Shown here piece by piece: positions 18,263-26,493 of a DNA stretch of 64,000 bases. Numbering within the stretch: the stretch's first letter is position 1; each line of letters starts with the position of its first letter. A program made the position numbers and the translations under genes. The notes under the pieces were generated by a model that was given only the letters and a program-made list of their open reading frames with translations, had not been told where the DNA came from and made no database searches. The DNA is from Thermohalobaculum sp965247385 (GTDB taxonomy: Bacteria; Pseudomonadota; Alphaproteobacteria; Rhodobacterales; Rhodobacteraceae), in assembly GCA_965247385.1 (NCBI GenBank), contig CBDFHG010000007.1:620001-684000 (forward strand), given 5' to 3'.

Positions 18263-19125
18263 ATAAGAGTGCGTCTGGCCTGTCACCATGACGGTTTGAG
18301 CCAGCGGGGTGCGGCGCGGCGGTTTGGTATTGACCGCAAGACGGTGGCCAGGATTCTCAAACATTCGGTGCCACCGGGATATCGGCGCGGCCAGCTGCCG
18401 AAGCGTCCGAAGCCAGATCCCTGTACCGGCATCATCGACCAGATCCTGGAAGATGACAAAAGCGAGTCGAAGAAGCAGCGCCATACCTGCAAGCGCATTT
18501 TCGAATGGTTGCGCGACGCGCATGGTTATTGCGGTGCCATCACCATCGTGACGGACTATGTCCGGGCCCGGAAGCGCCGCAACAGGGAGGTATTTGTGCC
18601 GCTGGCCCATGACCCCGGCCACGCCCAGGTTGACTTCGGCGAAGCCTGGGTGGTCATTGCCGGTGTTAGAGGGAAGGTTCGCTATTTTGCCCTGGATCTA
18701 GCCCACAGCGATGCCTGTTTTGTCAAAGCCTACCCGGCGCAAACCACGGAAGCTTTCTGTGATGGCCATGTCGCCGCCTTTAGCTTCTTTGGCGGCGCTC
18801 CCCTTTCGATCCTCTACGACAACACGACACTGGCCGTCGCCAAGATCAAGAAAGGTGGCAAGCGGGTGGGCACGGAGACCTTTACCAGGCTACCGTCACA
18901 TTACTTGTTCCAAGACAAGTTTGCCCGTCCCGCCAAGGGCAATGAAAAAGGCAAGGTGGAAGGGCTGATCGGCTATGTGCGGCGCAATTACCTTGTCCCC
19001 GTTCCCCGGTTTGACAGTTTTGATGCCCTGAACGCTTGGCTTGAGGAACAATGCCTGAAGCGCCAGGGGGATCAATTGCGCGGCCATGGGGAAGCCATCG
19101 AAGCGCGTCTGATGCGGGATCTTGA
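18263..19125 (+). pseudogene. IS21-family IstA transposase remnant, copy 1 (5' and 3' truncated)
   Basis: Encodes LACHHDGLSQRGAARRFGID (HTH domain), HDPGHAQVDFGEAW (first catalytic D), LSILYDNTTLAVAK (second D) and KGNEKGKVEGLIGYVRR (catalytic E). Compared with copy 2 at 36060-36660, the first 10 residues are missing; homology begins at AAGAGTGCG near 18263. The gene is then broken at 19125 by the IS66 element and continues at 21568-21639 for 24 codons (TLMALPATPYDACEQVSTSAR) before it stops abruptly at a tRNA-like fragment. Neither istB nor the distal third of istA is present. Confidence 0.85.
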
Positions 19126-19177
19126 GTGACCGTTCGGTCTCGGGGCTCTGGTTCGGTTCAGCGTCGGCCGATTGCGC

Positions 19178-20694
19178 TCAGGTCTGAGCGAAACGCCAGG
19201 GGAGCAACTCGTCGAGCTTGGTGATTTTGTGATCGGCGATGCGACTGAGCACATCGGTCAGCCAGGCTTGGGGATCGACGCCGTTGAGCCTGGCGGTCTC
19301 GATCAGGGTATAGGCGATGGCGGCGGATTTACCGCCAGCATCCGAGCCGACAAAAAGGTAATTCTTGCGACCCAGGGCTATCGGCTTCATGGCGCGTTCG
19401 GCGGAATTGTTGTCGATCTCCAGAAAGCCGTGGTCGAGATACGGGCGCAGGCGCCTCATCCGGGTCAGGGCGTAGCGGATCGCCCTGGCGAGTTCGGACT
19501 TGCCGGAGATCTTTGGCAACCGGGTTTGCAGCCAGGCTTCCAGAGCATCGAAGATCGGTTTGGCGCGGGCTTGCCGGAGTTGGACCCGCTCAATGGGCAA
19601 CCTGCCGCGGGCATCCTTCTCGACGACGTAGAGCCCGGCGATGCGCTTGATGGCTTCCTCGGCGATGATCGATGATCGAGCCCTCCGACTGGAAGACATC
19701 GGTGAACTTGCGCCGGATATGGGCCATGCAGGCGACTTCATCGACACCACCGGATCGGTAGAGCTCGTTGAACCCGGCATAGCCGTCCGCGTGCATCCAG
19801 CCCTTGTACCTGGCCAGATGTCTGGTGGGGTGCTCGCCCTTGCGATCGACGGTGAACTGATACCATACCGCTGGCGGGTCGGCGCCGCCCCATGGCCGTT
19901 CGTCGCGAACATAGGTCCGGATCCGGGCGGTCTTGCATTTACCGGTGCCCTTCACCTGCATCTTCAGGGGGGTGTCGTCGGCAAAGATCGCCTGGCCGCG
20001 CTGAACATGGCGCCCGACCATATCAGCCAATGGTTCCAGCAGTGCCGCCGATTTGCCGACCCGGTCGGACAGGGTGCGAGCGGTCGAGATCAATGCCGTC
20101 GCGATCGAATATCCGGGACTGGCGATAGAGCGGGAGGTGATCGGCATACTTCGAGACCAGCACATGGGCCAGCAAGGCCGGGCCGGGACGACCCCGCTCG
20201 ATCGGGCGCGAGGGCAATGGTGCCTGGCAGATCGCCTCGCAACACGTGCAAGCCATGCGGGGCCGGACAAAGCGGTTCACGATGAACCGGCCAGGGATGT
20301 ATTCCAGCTCTTCGGTGACATCTTCGCCGAGTTTCTTCAGAACCTCGCCGCACTTGCCGCAGGCGGCGCCGGGCGACAGCACTTGCTCGTTGCGCGGCAA
20401 GCTGTCCGGCAACGGTTTGCGCTTTGGTTTGTTCTTCGGCCCGGCGACAGTATCAGGCGGCGCAGGCGGCGCGATCTTCGCCGCCGCGATCTCTTCCTCT
20501 TCGAGCCCGAGTTCAAGCTGATCCATCGTCTCCGACTTCGAGCCAAACCGATGGCGGCGATGACCGGCGAGCTGGTGTTCCAGCTTGGCGATCCGGAGCG
20601 CCCGGGACTTGACCGTCGCCGCCAACTGCCCCGCGAACACCCTCAATTCCGAGGGATTATCGGGCAGTGATCCGGTCTGGTCCAGCATAGCCAT
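19178..20694 (-). pseudogene. tnpC: IS66 transposase TnpC, two frameshifts
   Basis: The N-terminal part reads FGSKSETMDQLELGLEEEE, then the zinc-binding C-x2-C...C-x2-C segment (CGKCGEVL and CTCCEAIC). The middle part has ADDTPLKMQV and HADGYAGFNELY with the catalytic D residues; the last has IDNNSAERAMKP with the catalytic E, and ends DELLPWRFAQT. Two frame changes separate them. Near 20076 one extra base follows DLDRS. Near 19668-19674 a 7-bp tandem duplication (GATCATC twice on the minus strand) follows FQSEGSII. Both parts are otherwise well kept, so the damage is recent. Confidence 0.9.
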
Positions 20695-20762
20695 TCCATA
20701 CCAGAACGCGACACTGAAGGGAATCCCCGAAGCTTCATGTTTCTCTGCTTTTGTTCAAAAAA

Positions 20763-21110
20763 TCATCCTGCCGTCAGGGGCCGCCAGGGGCGCAGCGGCG
20801 CGCGCCAATCGATGCCCTCCAACAGCATCGCCAGTTGCGCCGATGTCACCGACAACCTGCCATGCGCCGGCGATGGCCAGACGAACCTGCCGCGCTCCAG
20901 ACGCCTGGAAAACAGACACGCCCCTTGCCCGTCCCACCATATGACCTTGATCAGATCGGCGCGCCGCCGCCGGAACACGAACAGGTGCCCGGAATACGGG
21001 TCCTGCTCCAGAACCTTCTCGGCCAGCGCCGACAAACCGTTGAACCCCTTGCGCATATCGGTAACGCCAGCCGCCAGCCAGACCTTCGTCTGCACGGGAA
21101 CCGGGATCAT
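20763..21110 (-). CDS. tnpB: IS66 accessory protein TnpB
   Basis: 115 residues, the usual TnpB length. It begins MIPVPVQTKVWLAAGVTDMRKGFNGL and contains DPYSGHLFVFRRRRADLIKVIWWDGQGACLF, the signature of IS66 Orf2 proteins (Orf2/TnpB family). It is needed for IS66 transposition; its biochemical role is unclear. Its start overlaps the tnpA stop (ATGA), as in other IS66 elements. It appears intact although tnpC downstream is broken. Confidence 0.92.
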   Translation of the reverse strand: MIPVPVQTKVWLAAGVTDMRKGFNGLSALAEKVLEQDPYSGHLFVFRRRRADLIKVIWWDGQGACLFSRRLERGRFVWPSPAHGRLSVTSAQLAMLLEGIDWRAPLRPWRPLTAG

Positions 21111-21529
21111 GCGCTCAGACCTCGCGCCAACAGCACCACCATGTCCGGATCAAAGGCACCGCTGAGCGTCAGACGATGGCCCGATGCAAGGGCAATCTCG
21201 ACCCGGCTGTCCCTGACAGGGCTGATCGGCTCCGGCGCGGCGGTGATCGCAGTCGACATCACCTCGACAGGCAGGAAAAATACCCCATCACCACCCGGCC
21301 CAAACCGCGGATCACGACGCCACCCGAACACCATGTTCGCGCTCAGCCCGTGATGGCGCGCCACCGACGCAACCGAAGCCCCTGGCTCAAGCGCCTCGGC
21401 CACAACACGCCGCTTGAACGCAGTCGAGTAGCTCCGCCGATTGCCTCTACGATGATCCGTCAAGTTCAAGTGTCCGCGTAATTCAAACGGACACGATCGC
21501 CCGCGATCACCCGAAGGCTCGCACGCCAA
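21107..21529 (-). CDS. tnpA: IS66 accessory protein TnpA (HTH)
   Basis: Up to 140 residues; the true start is probably internal, near LTDHRRGNRRSYSTAFKRR at about 21460, since the upstream part overlaps the terminal repeat of the element. RSYSTAFKRRVVAEAL...ASVASVARHHGLSANMVFGWRR is the helix-turn-helix of TnpA proteins of IS66/IS3 type. The tail binds no recognised ligand. It overlaps tnpB by 4 bp. Confidence 0.88.
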   Translation of the reverse strand: MACEPSGDRGRSCPFELRGHLNLTDHRRGNRRSYSTAFKRRVVAEALEPGASVASVARHHGLSANMVFGWRRDPRFGPGGDGVFFLPVEVMSTAITAAPEPISPVRDSRVEIALASGHRLTLSGAFDPDMVVLLARGLSA

Positions 21530-21639
21530 TCACAAGCCCTTCAAGGTCGGGGAGACCGGACGGTTACGATCTTGATACCCTGATGGCGTTACCCGCCACG
21601 CCTTATGACGCCTGCGAACAGGTCAGCACATCGGCTCGT

Positions 21640-21679
21640 TGGTTGCGGGGGGATAGGATTCGAACCTACGACCTTCAGG
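21640..21679 (-). other. tRNA 3'-end-like fragment (T-arm plus CCA end)
   Basis: Starting exactly where the istA remnant ends, the reverse strand reads a CCA-terminated acceptor end (CGCAACCA), a T-loop GGTTCGAATCC and an upstream CTGAAGGTCG. It resembles the last 38 bases of the initiator tRNA at 52246-52322, with a 2-base insertion in the acceptor stem and a few substitutions. No anticodon or D arm is present. It looks like an attachment-site scar left by an integrated element. Confidence 0.4.
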
Positions 21680-21804
21680 GAAGGGCGTGCGCGTCTGCTG
21701 CAAAACTACCGCGTGGTGGTGTCGCGCTGGCGCATATGCGGCGCATAATATATCGATAGAACGTTACTGAGTCGTCTATCCAATTGATTTTAAAGAAATG
21801 TTAA

Positions 21805-21879
21805 TGGTGGGCACGACTGGGATTGAACCAGTGACCCCTACGATGTCAACGTAGTGCTCTCCCGCTGAGCTACGCGCCC
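21805..21879 (-). tRNA. tRNA-Val (GAC)
   Basis: 75 bases including an encoded CCA. The acceptor stem GGGCGCG pairs with CGTGCCC. The anticodon stem CTACG/CGTAG encloses the loop TTGACAT, giving anticodon GAC (valine). The D arm (AGCTCAGCGGGAGAGC) and T arm (GGTTCAATCCC) are normal. Confidence 0.95.
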
Positions 21880-22044
21880 GGGACCCCAAGCCACAGACCC
21901 TAGGGTGGAAAGCCATATAATCCCAGCCGTGATGCCGCGCAACCCCTATCGAGGGGTCAAAAAGAGAGAGGCTGCCCGGCAATCCGATCGGCAATCCGGG
22001 CCGCTGTGGGGCAAACTCGGAGTCACGGTGGCGAATTTAAAAAC

Positions 22045-22370
22045 GGGCTGACCCAAATAGCTCATTTTTGGAGTTATCATGGAAGCTATGCGCAGGAGTC
22101 GTCTCAGTCCCTATAAACAAGATCGTTTGATCGCGCATTTTGTGTCTGGATCGACGGGCGCTTACAGCGGCCAGTCTGTGTGGCGTGAACCGCAAGACAG
22201 CCGCTTACTTTTTCCACCGTCTGCGTGAGATGATTGCCTTGGAACCGGAGGCTGAGAGCGAAGCGATGTTCGGTAGTGAAATTGAAGTGGACGAGAGTTA
22301 CTTCGGCGGCAAGCTGTATAAGCGTGGTCGGGGTGCGTGCGAGCGAACACGCACCCTACGGCGCCCATGA
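22045..22370 (+). pseudogene. IS1595-family transposase remnant
   Basis: The terminal-repeat-like GGGCTGACCCAAATAG at 22045 is followed by an ATG at 22079 that encodes MRRSRLSPYKQDRLIAHFV. After a frameshift near 22140 the frame reads CGVNRKTAAYFFHRLREMI and IEVDESYFGGKLYKRGRGA, with the first catalytic D of the ISXO2-like (IS1595) domain. The gene stops near 22370, lacking the rest of the catalytic domain (usually about 220 residues). It lies between tRNA-Val and dinB. Confidence 0.75.
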
Positions 22371-22484
22371 TCGGCGTTTCTTGGGTATTCCCTTGTAATC
22401 ATCTACTTAACCACAGTTGCACGCATGCACCCCCCTCTTTCACACCCACTCCCCCCCACCAAACCAATCTGCTACCCTCCCCCC

Positions 22485-23747
22485 ATGGAGGCCCTCTGCC
22501 GCGACTGCCTGACCCCGTTCGACCACCCCCCCGGCCCCCGCTGCCCGGCCTGCCGGCGGCCGCGCATCCTTGCCCATCCTGAACTCCAAAAGCTCTCCAT
22601 CGCCCATATGGATTGCGACGCTTTCTACGCCTCGGTCGAGAAGCGCGACGACCCCACTCTGGCCGACAAGCCCCTCATCGTCGGCGGCGGCAGGCGCGGC
22701 GTGGTCGCCACCTGCTGCTACATCGCCCGCATCGCCGGGGTGCGCTCGGCGATGCCGATGTTCAAGGCCCTGAAGCTCTGCCCCGGCGCCGTCGTCGTCC
22801 GCCCCCGGATGGAGGTCTACGCCGCCGCCAGCCGCCAGATCCGCGCCGCCATGACCGCCCTCACCCCCCTGGTCGAGCCGCTGTCGCTGGACGAGGCGTT
22901 CCTCGACCTCTCCGGCACCGAACGCCTGCTCGGCGCGCCGCCCGCCCTCTCCATGGCCCGGCTGGCGGCCCGCATCGAGCGCGAGATCGGCATCACCGTC
23001 TCGGTCGGGCTCAGCCACAACAAGTACCTCGCCAAGGTCGCCTCCGACCTCGACAAGCCGCGCGGTTTCTCGGTGATCGGCCGGGCCGAGACGCTGGACT
23101 TCCTCGCGCCTCGCCCGGTGCGCTCGATCTGGGGCGTCGGGGTGGCGCTGGCGCGGCGGCTCGAGGCCGACGGCATCCATGCGATCGCCGATCTGAGGCC
23201 CATCGGGGCGGCGGGCCTGGTCGCCAGCTACGGCAGCATCGGCCAACGCCTGCACGAGCTGTCGCATGGCATCGACCCCCGCCGGATTGACCCCGACCAG
23301 TCGGTCAAGAGCATCTCGAGCGAGGCCACCTTCGATACCGATATCTCCGACCCGGATCAACTGACCGGCCATCTCTGGCGCCTGGCGGTGAAAACCTCGG
23401 ACCGCGCCAAGGCCAAGGGGCTGGCCGGCGCCACGGTAACGCTGAAGCTGAAATGCGCCGATTTCCGCGGCCTGACCCGGCAGGAACGGCTGACCGCTCC
23501 GACCAGCCTGGCCGACACCATCTTCCGGCAGGGCGAGGCCATGCTGGCGGGTATGCTCGCCCGCGCGCCGTTCCGGCTGATCGGCATCGGGATATCGGAT
23601 CTGGAGGAGATCGACGGCGCCGCCGCGCCACCACCCGATCTGTTCGAGGAAGATCAAACCGCACGCCGCCGCACCGAAGCCGCCACCGACGAAATCCGCG
23701 CCCGTTTCGGCAAGGGCGCGATTATACGGGGGCGGGCATTGCGTTAG
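22485..23747 (+). CDS. dinB: DNA polymerase IV (Y family)
   Basis: 420 residues from the ATG at 22485. The palm has DCDAFYASVEKRD with the first catalytic D (about 44-56) and SLDEAFLDLSG with the D-E pair (about 140). Finger residues include VVATCCYIAR. The helix-hairpin-helix region (IWGVGVALARRLEADGI) and little-finger domain follow. It bypasses damaged bases with low fidelity and binds the sliding clamp. Unusual but known in alphaproteobacteria is an N-terminal zinc-ribbon-like extension, CRDCLTPF...CPACRRPR. No LexA box was recognised upstream. Confidence 0.93.
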   Translation: MEALCRDCLTPFDHPPGPRCPACRRPRILAHPELQKLSIAHMDCDAFYASVEKRDDPTLADKPLIVGGGRRGVVATCCYIARIAGVRSAMPMFKALKLCPGAVVVRPRMEVYAAASRQIRAAMTALTPLVEPLSLDEAFLDLSGTERLLGAPPALSMARLAARIEREIGITVSVGLSHNKYLAKVASDLDKPRGFSVIGRAETLDFLAPRPVRSIWGVGVALARRLEADGIHAIADLRPIGAAGLVASYGSIGQRLHELSHGIDPRRIDPDQSVKSISSEATFDTDISDPDQLTGHLWRLAVKTSDRAKAKGLAGATVTLKLKCADFRGLTRQERLTAPTSLADTIFRQGEAMLAGMLARAPFRLIGIGISDLEEIDGAAAPPPDLFEEDQTARRRTEAATDEIRARFGKGAIIRGRALR

Positions 23748-23800
23748 AGCAGAATTGTAACCACCCAAAGGTATCGGATTTGTCACACATCGTGACCTAT

Positions 23801-23908
23801 ATGCCGAGCCGTCAATCGCTCGGATTGAAATTGCTGCGCCGCATACTTAATCTCTTGATCTTAGCGATACTTTGTATCATCGCCCTTCTTGGGCATTTCC
23901 TCCCTTAG
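23801..23908 (+). CDS. Possible small membrane protein
   Basis: 35 residues: a basic start (MPSRQSLGLKLLRR), then a hydrophobic stretch ILNLLILAILCIIALLG long enough to cross the membrane once. It lies after dinB and stops 5 bp before a terminator hairpin. There is no strong ribosome-binding site. Similar tiny hydrophobic ORFs occur near terminators by chance, so it is only a candidate. Confidence 0.35.
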   Translation: MPSRQSLGLKLLRRILNLLILAILCIIALLGHFLP

Positions 23909-23913
23909 ACTTG

Positions 23914-23938
23914 GGCCGGGGCAACCCGGCCTTTTTTT
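23914..23938 (+). terminator. Rho-independent terminator
   Basis: A 7-bp GC stem GGCCGGG / CCCGGCC with a GCAA tetraloop is followed by seven T residues. It would end transcripts coming from dinB and the small ORF, just before the convergent hutG-like gene. Confidence 0.85.
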
Positions 23939-23967
23939 ATTGGGTTCCCGCACGGGAAATACACCCG

Positions 23968-24852
23968 CTATTCGGCGGCGAGGCCGGTGGCGCTCCCGGC
24001 GACATTCAAGAGTGCGATCTCGACCAACTCGCCAATCACTTGCGACAACCTCTCGCGGATATTGTCGAATACTGGCAGCGGCTCCAACCGCGTCGGGTCG
24101 AGATAGAGGCTGCGGTCGATCTCGATCTGGATCGCATGCACCCCGCACGACGGCCTGCCATGACGCTGGGTGATGTACCCTCCGGCGAAAGGCGCGTTGC
24201 GCGCCACCACGAACCCTGCCCGCTCGAAGGCGCGTTGGGTGAACGCCACCAGGTCCCGGCTGGCGGCCGCCCCGAACCGGTCACCCAACACAACCTCCGG
24301 GCTGCGGCCCCGCACCCTGGGTGCTGCGCGCAGCGCCTCGGTTGGCATCGAGTGGCAATCGAACAGCACGGCGGCTCCGAAGGTGTTGCGCGCCCGCATC
24401 AACAGCTGCTCCAACATCGCATGATAGGGTTCATGAACGCCGCGGATGCGCGCCTGTGCCTCATCCAGGGTGATCTTGCCTCGGTAGATCGCCGCACCCT
24501 CGGATACCACTCGGGGGATCACCCCCAGCCCGGCGGCAACACGCTGGTTCAGCCCCTGCGGCCGGACCCCCCGGATCAGCGCCGGGTCGAGTTCCGATGG
24601 CGCGCGGTTGAGATCGAGCCAGGCCCGCGGGGCGGTTGCCGCCAGCAGCGGCGCGCCATACTCCGGCGCGGCGGCGAACAGTGCATCGACCAGCACATCC
24701 TCCGAGGCGCGCAATCCGAGTTGGGTCAGGCGGCTTCGCCGCACCAACGCGGCCGGGTAGTCGCGCCCGCTATGGGGCGAGTTGAAAACCGCGCCGGAGG
24801 CCAGCCGGTTGGGCTCCATCAGCCGGAAAGTTGCGCATTCATCCATGGCCAT
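23968..24852 (-). CDS. N-formylglutamate amidohydrolase family protein
   Basis: 294 residues. The motifs VFNSPHSGRDYP (about 22-33) and VLFDCHSMP (about 160-168) hold the histidines and acidic residue expected to bind zinc. The C-terminal HAIQIEIDRSLYLD is also conserved. This family releases formate from N-formylglutamate in histidine breakdown (HutG type), but no other hut genes are in view. The role may therefore be more general. It is convergent with dinB. Confidence 0.87.
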   Translation of the reverse strand: MAMDECATFRLMEPNRLASGAVFNSPHSGRDYPAALVRRSRLTQLGLRASEDVLVDALFAAAPEYGAPLLAATAPRAWLDLNRAPSELDPALIRGVRPQGLNQRVAAGLGVIPRVVSEGAAIYRGKITLDEAQARIRGVHEPYHAMLEQLLMRARNTFGAAVLFDCHSMPTEALRAAPRVRGRSPEVVLGDRFGAAASRDLVAFTQRAFERAGFVVARNAPFAGGYITQRHGRPSCGVHAIQIEIDRSLYLDPTRLEPLPVFDNIRERLSQVIGELVEIALLNVAGSATGLAAE

Positions 24853-25053
24853 ACTCTATGAGCCAGGCGAACCAGGCGCAATTGCGTCCTTCTTTGATTG
24901 TTAGTAACTCTGTAGCCTCAAAATGGTGCAATCACATGCTGGCCATAGTAGCCTTTGGTCTACGTCGGACAGATGCGGCAACCAAATCCTGCCTGATAAC
25001 CACAGCTGACGTTGGACCTGATGGCCGAAAAACTGATGGAAGAGCAATAGAAC

Positions 25054-26493
25054 GTGGCGTCGAAGAAGACCCTGAATGCCAAGAACCTGGAAGAACTTGG
25101 CGCCGCTCGTCTCTCTGAGCTTCTGATCGAGATCACACGGGGTGACGCTGAAGCCAAGCGGCGGTTGCGCCTTGAACTCGCCGGGGCGCAAGGTTCGAGC
25201 GCCCTGGCGGCGGAAATTCGCAAGCGATTGGCGACCATTGCTCGTTCTCAGTCGATTGTTGAATGCGACAAGATCAAAAAGCTGGTCAAAGACCTGGACC
25301 AACAGCGCAGCGCCATCGCGACGCAGGTGGCCAAGGACAACCCAGTCGAGGCGCTTGATCTTTTGTGGCGGTTCATGGCCCTCGCCAATCCGGTGATTGA
25401 AAGATGCGATGACGGCAGTGGGCGCCTTGTCGCGGTTTTCCACGCGACCGTTGATGATCTGGGAGACATAGCCACTTCATCAAAGCCTGACCCAGAAACG
25501 CTTGCGGATCAGGTACTCGCCGTATTGACCGAGAATGACTATGGCCAGTTTGACTATCTCATCAGATCGATGACGCCGGCCCTCGGAACGAAGGGACTTG
25601 AGCATCTGAAACAATCTCTCATCACGCTGTCACAAACACCTTTGGAAAAGCCGCGTCCCGAGGACCGCGAGGTATTAGGATATGGATCCGGCGGCACGAT
25701 ATACGCCGACGACTATGCCAAGCGCCGCCGCGACTCCATCGTCAATATGGCATTGCAAGAGATTGCCGATGCCCAAGGCGACGTGGATGCGTTTATTGCC
25801 CAACAAAGTGAAACGGCAAGGTCTGTCCCAGCTGTTGCAACCGAAATTGCCCAGCGCCTGTTGACTGCTGGACGGATCGACGAAGCCTGGTCCGCCATTG
25901 ATGCCGTGGATGAAAATAGATCCGGTTGGATACCCATTGAATGGGAGCAAACGAGAATTGAAATCCTAGATGCGCTTGGCCGCAGTGAAGACGCCAAACA
26001 AGTCCAATGGGCATGTTTTGAACAATCTCTAAATGCAGGCCATCTTCGCGCATATCTCAAACGCCTCCCGGAATTTGACGACGTGGAAGTCGAAGAGCAG
26101 GCGATGCGGTACGCGTTTCAGTTTTCGAACGTCCACCAATCCCTTTTGTTCCTGATTTCATGGCCGGCTTTGGATATGGCCGAAGAGCTGGTGTTGACGA
26201 GATCCACTGAGTTGGACGGCGATTGTTACCAAGTCCTGACGCCAGCCGCCGATGCCCTAGAGGAGAAACATCTCCTAGCGTCGACGATTCTTCGCCGGGA
26301 GCTTATCGACTTCGCCTTGATGAAGGGCAGGTCTTCAAGATATCGCCACGCCGCCCGCCATCTACAAGAATGTGCCTACCTTGCCGGCCTCATTGATGAT
26401 TTCGGTTCATTTGAGACACATGAGGATTATCAGAGGCGACTTCGATCGGAGCATGGTCGGAAGACGAGATTTTGGGGGCTGGTTTCGGCGTGA
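25054..26493 (+). CDS. DUF6880 family protein
   Basis: 479 residues, GTG start (MASKKTLNAKNLEELGAARL). The protein is helical throughout, with a repeat-like TPR/HEAT look: ALRGSSALAAEI-type helices, ALLTAGRIDEAWSAIDAV, EILDALGRSEDAKQVQWACFEQSL and HLLASTILRRELIDFAL. I recognise the family as DUF6880, common in alphaproteobacteria and without a known function. Its stop overlaps the GTG start of the recD2 gene by 4 bases (GTGA), so the two proteins are probably made together. A scaffold or adaptor for the helicase is only a guess. Confidence 0.75.
   Translation: MASKKTLNAKNLEELGAARLSELLIEITRGDAEAKRRLRLELAGAQGSSALAAEIRKRLATIARSQSIVECDKIKKLVKDLDQQRSAIATQVAKDNPVEALDLLWRFMALANPVIERCDDGSGRLVAVFHATVDDLGDIATSSKPDPETLADQVLAVLTENDYGQFDYLIRSMTPALGTKGLEHLKQSLITLSQTPLEKPRPEDREVLGYGSGGTIYADDYAKRRRDSIVNMALQEIADAQGDVDAFIAQQSETARSVPAVATEIAQRLLTAGRIDEAWSAIDAVDENRSGWIPIEWEQTRIEILDALGRSEDAKQVQWACFEQSLNAGHLRAYLKRLPEFDDVEVEEQAMRYAFQFSNVHQSLLFLISWPALDMAEELVLTRSTELDGDCYQVLTPAADALEEKHLLASTILRRELIDFALMKGRSSRYRHAARHLQECAYLAGLIDDFGSFETHEDYQRRLRSEHGRKTRFWGLVSA

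Larger units (their letters stand above)
19126..21567 (-). mobile_element. IS66-family element (2442 bp) inserted in istA
   Basis: Bounded by imperfect terminal inverted repeats: GTGACCGTTCGGTCT at 19126 and, as reverse complement, GTAACCGTCCGGTCT ending at 21567. The 8-bp target duplication GATCTTGA (19118-19125 and 21568-21575) is exact and of the length usual for IS66. It has the standard tnpA-tnpB-tnpC order on the minus strand. tnpC carries two frameshifts, so the element is dead unless helped in trans. An 81-bp near-copy of its right end lies at 54678-54758. Confidence 0.92.

Noticed and set aside
22440..23786. 448-codon ORF antisense to dinB
   Set aside because: High-G/C shadow frame of a clear DinB; low-complexity composition and no motif.
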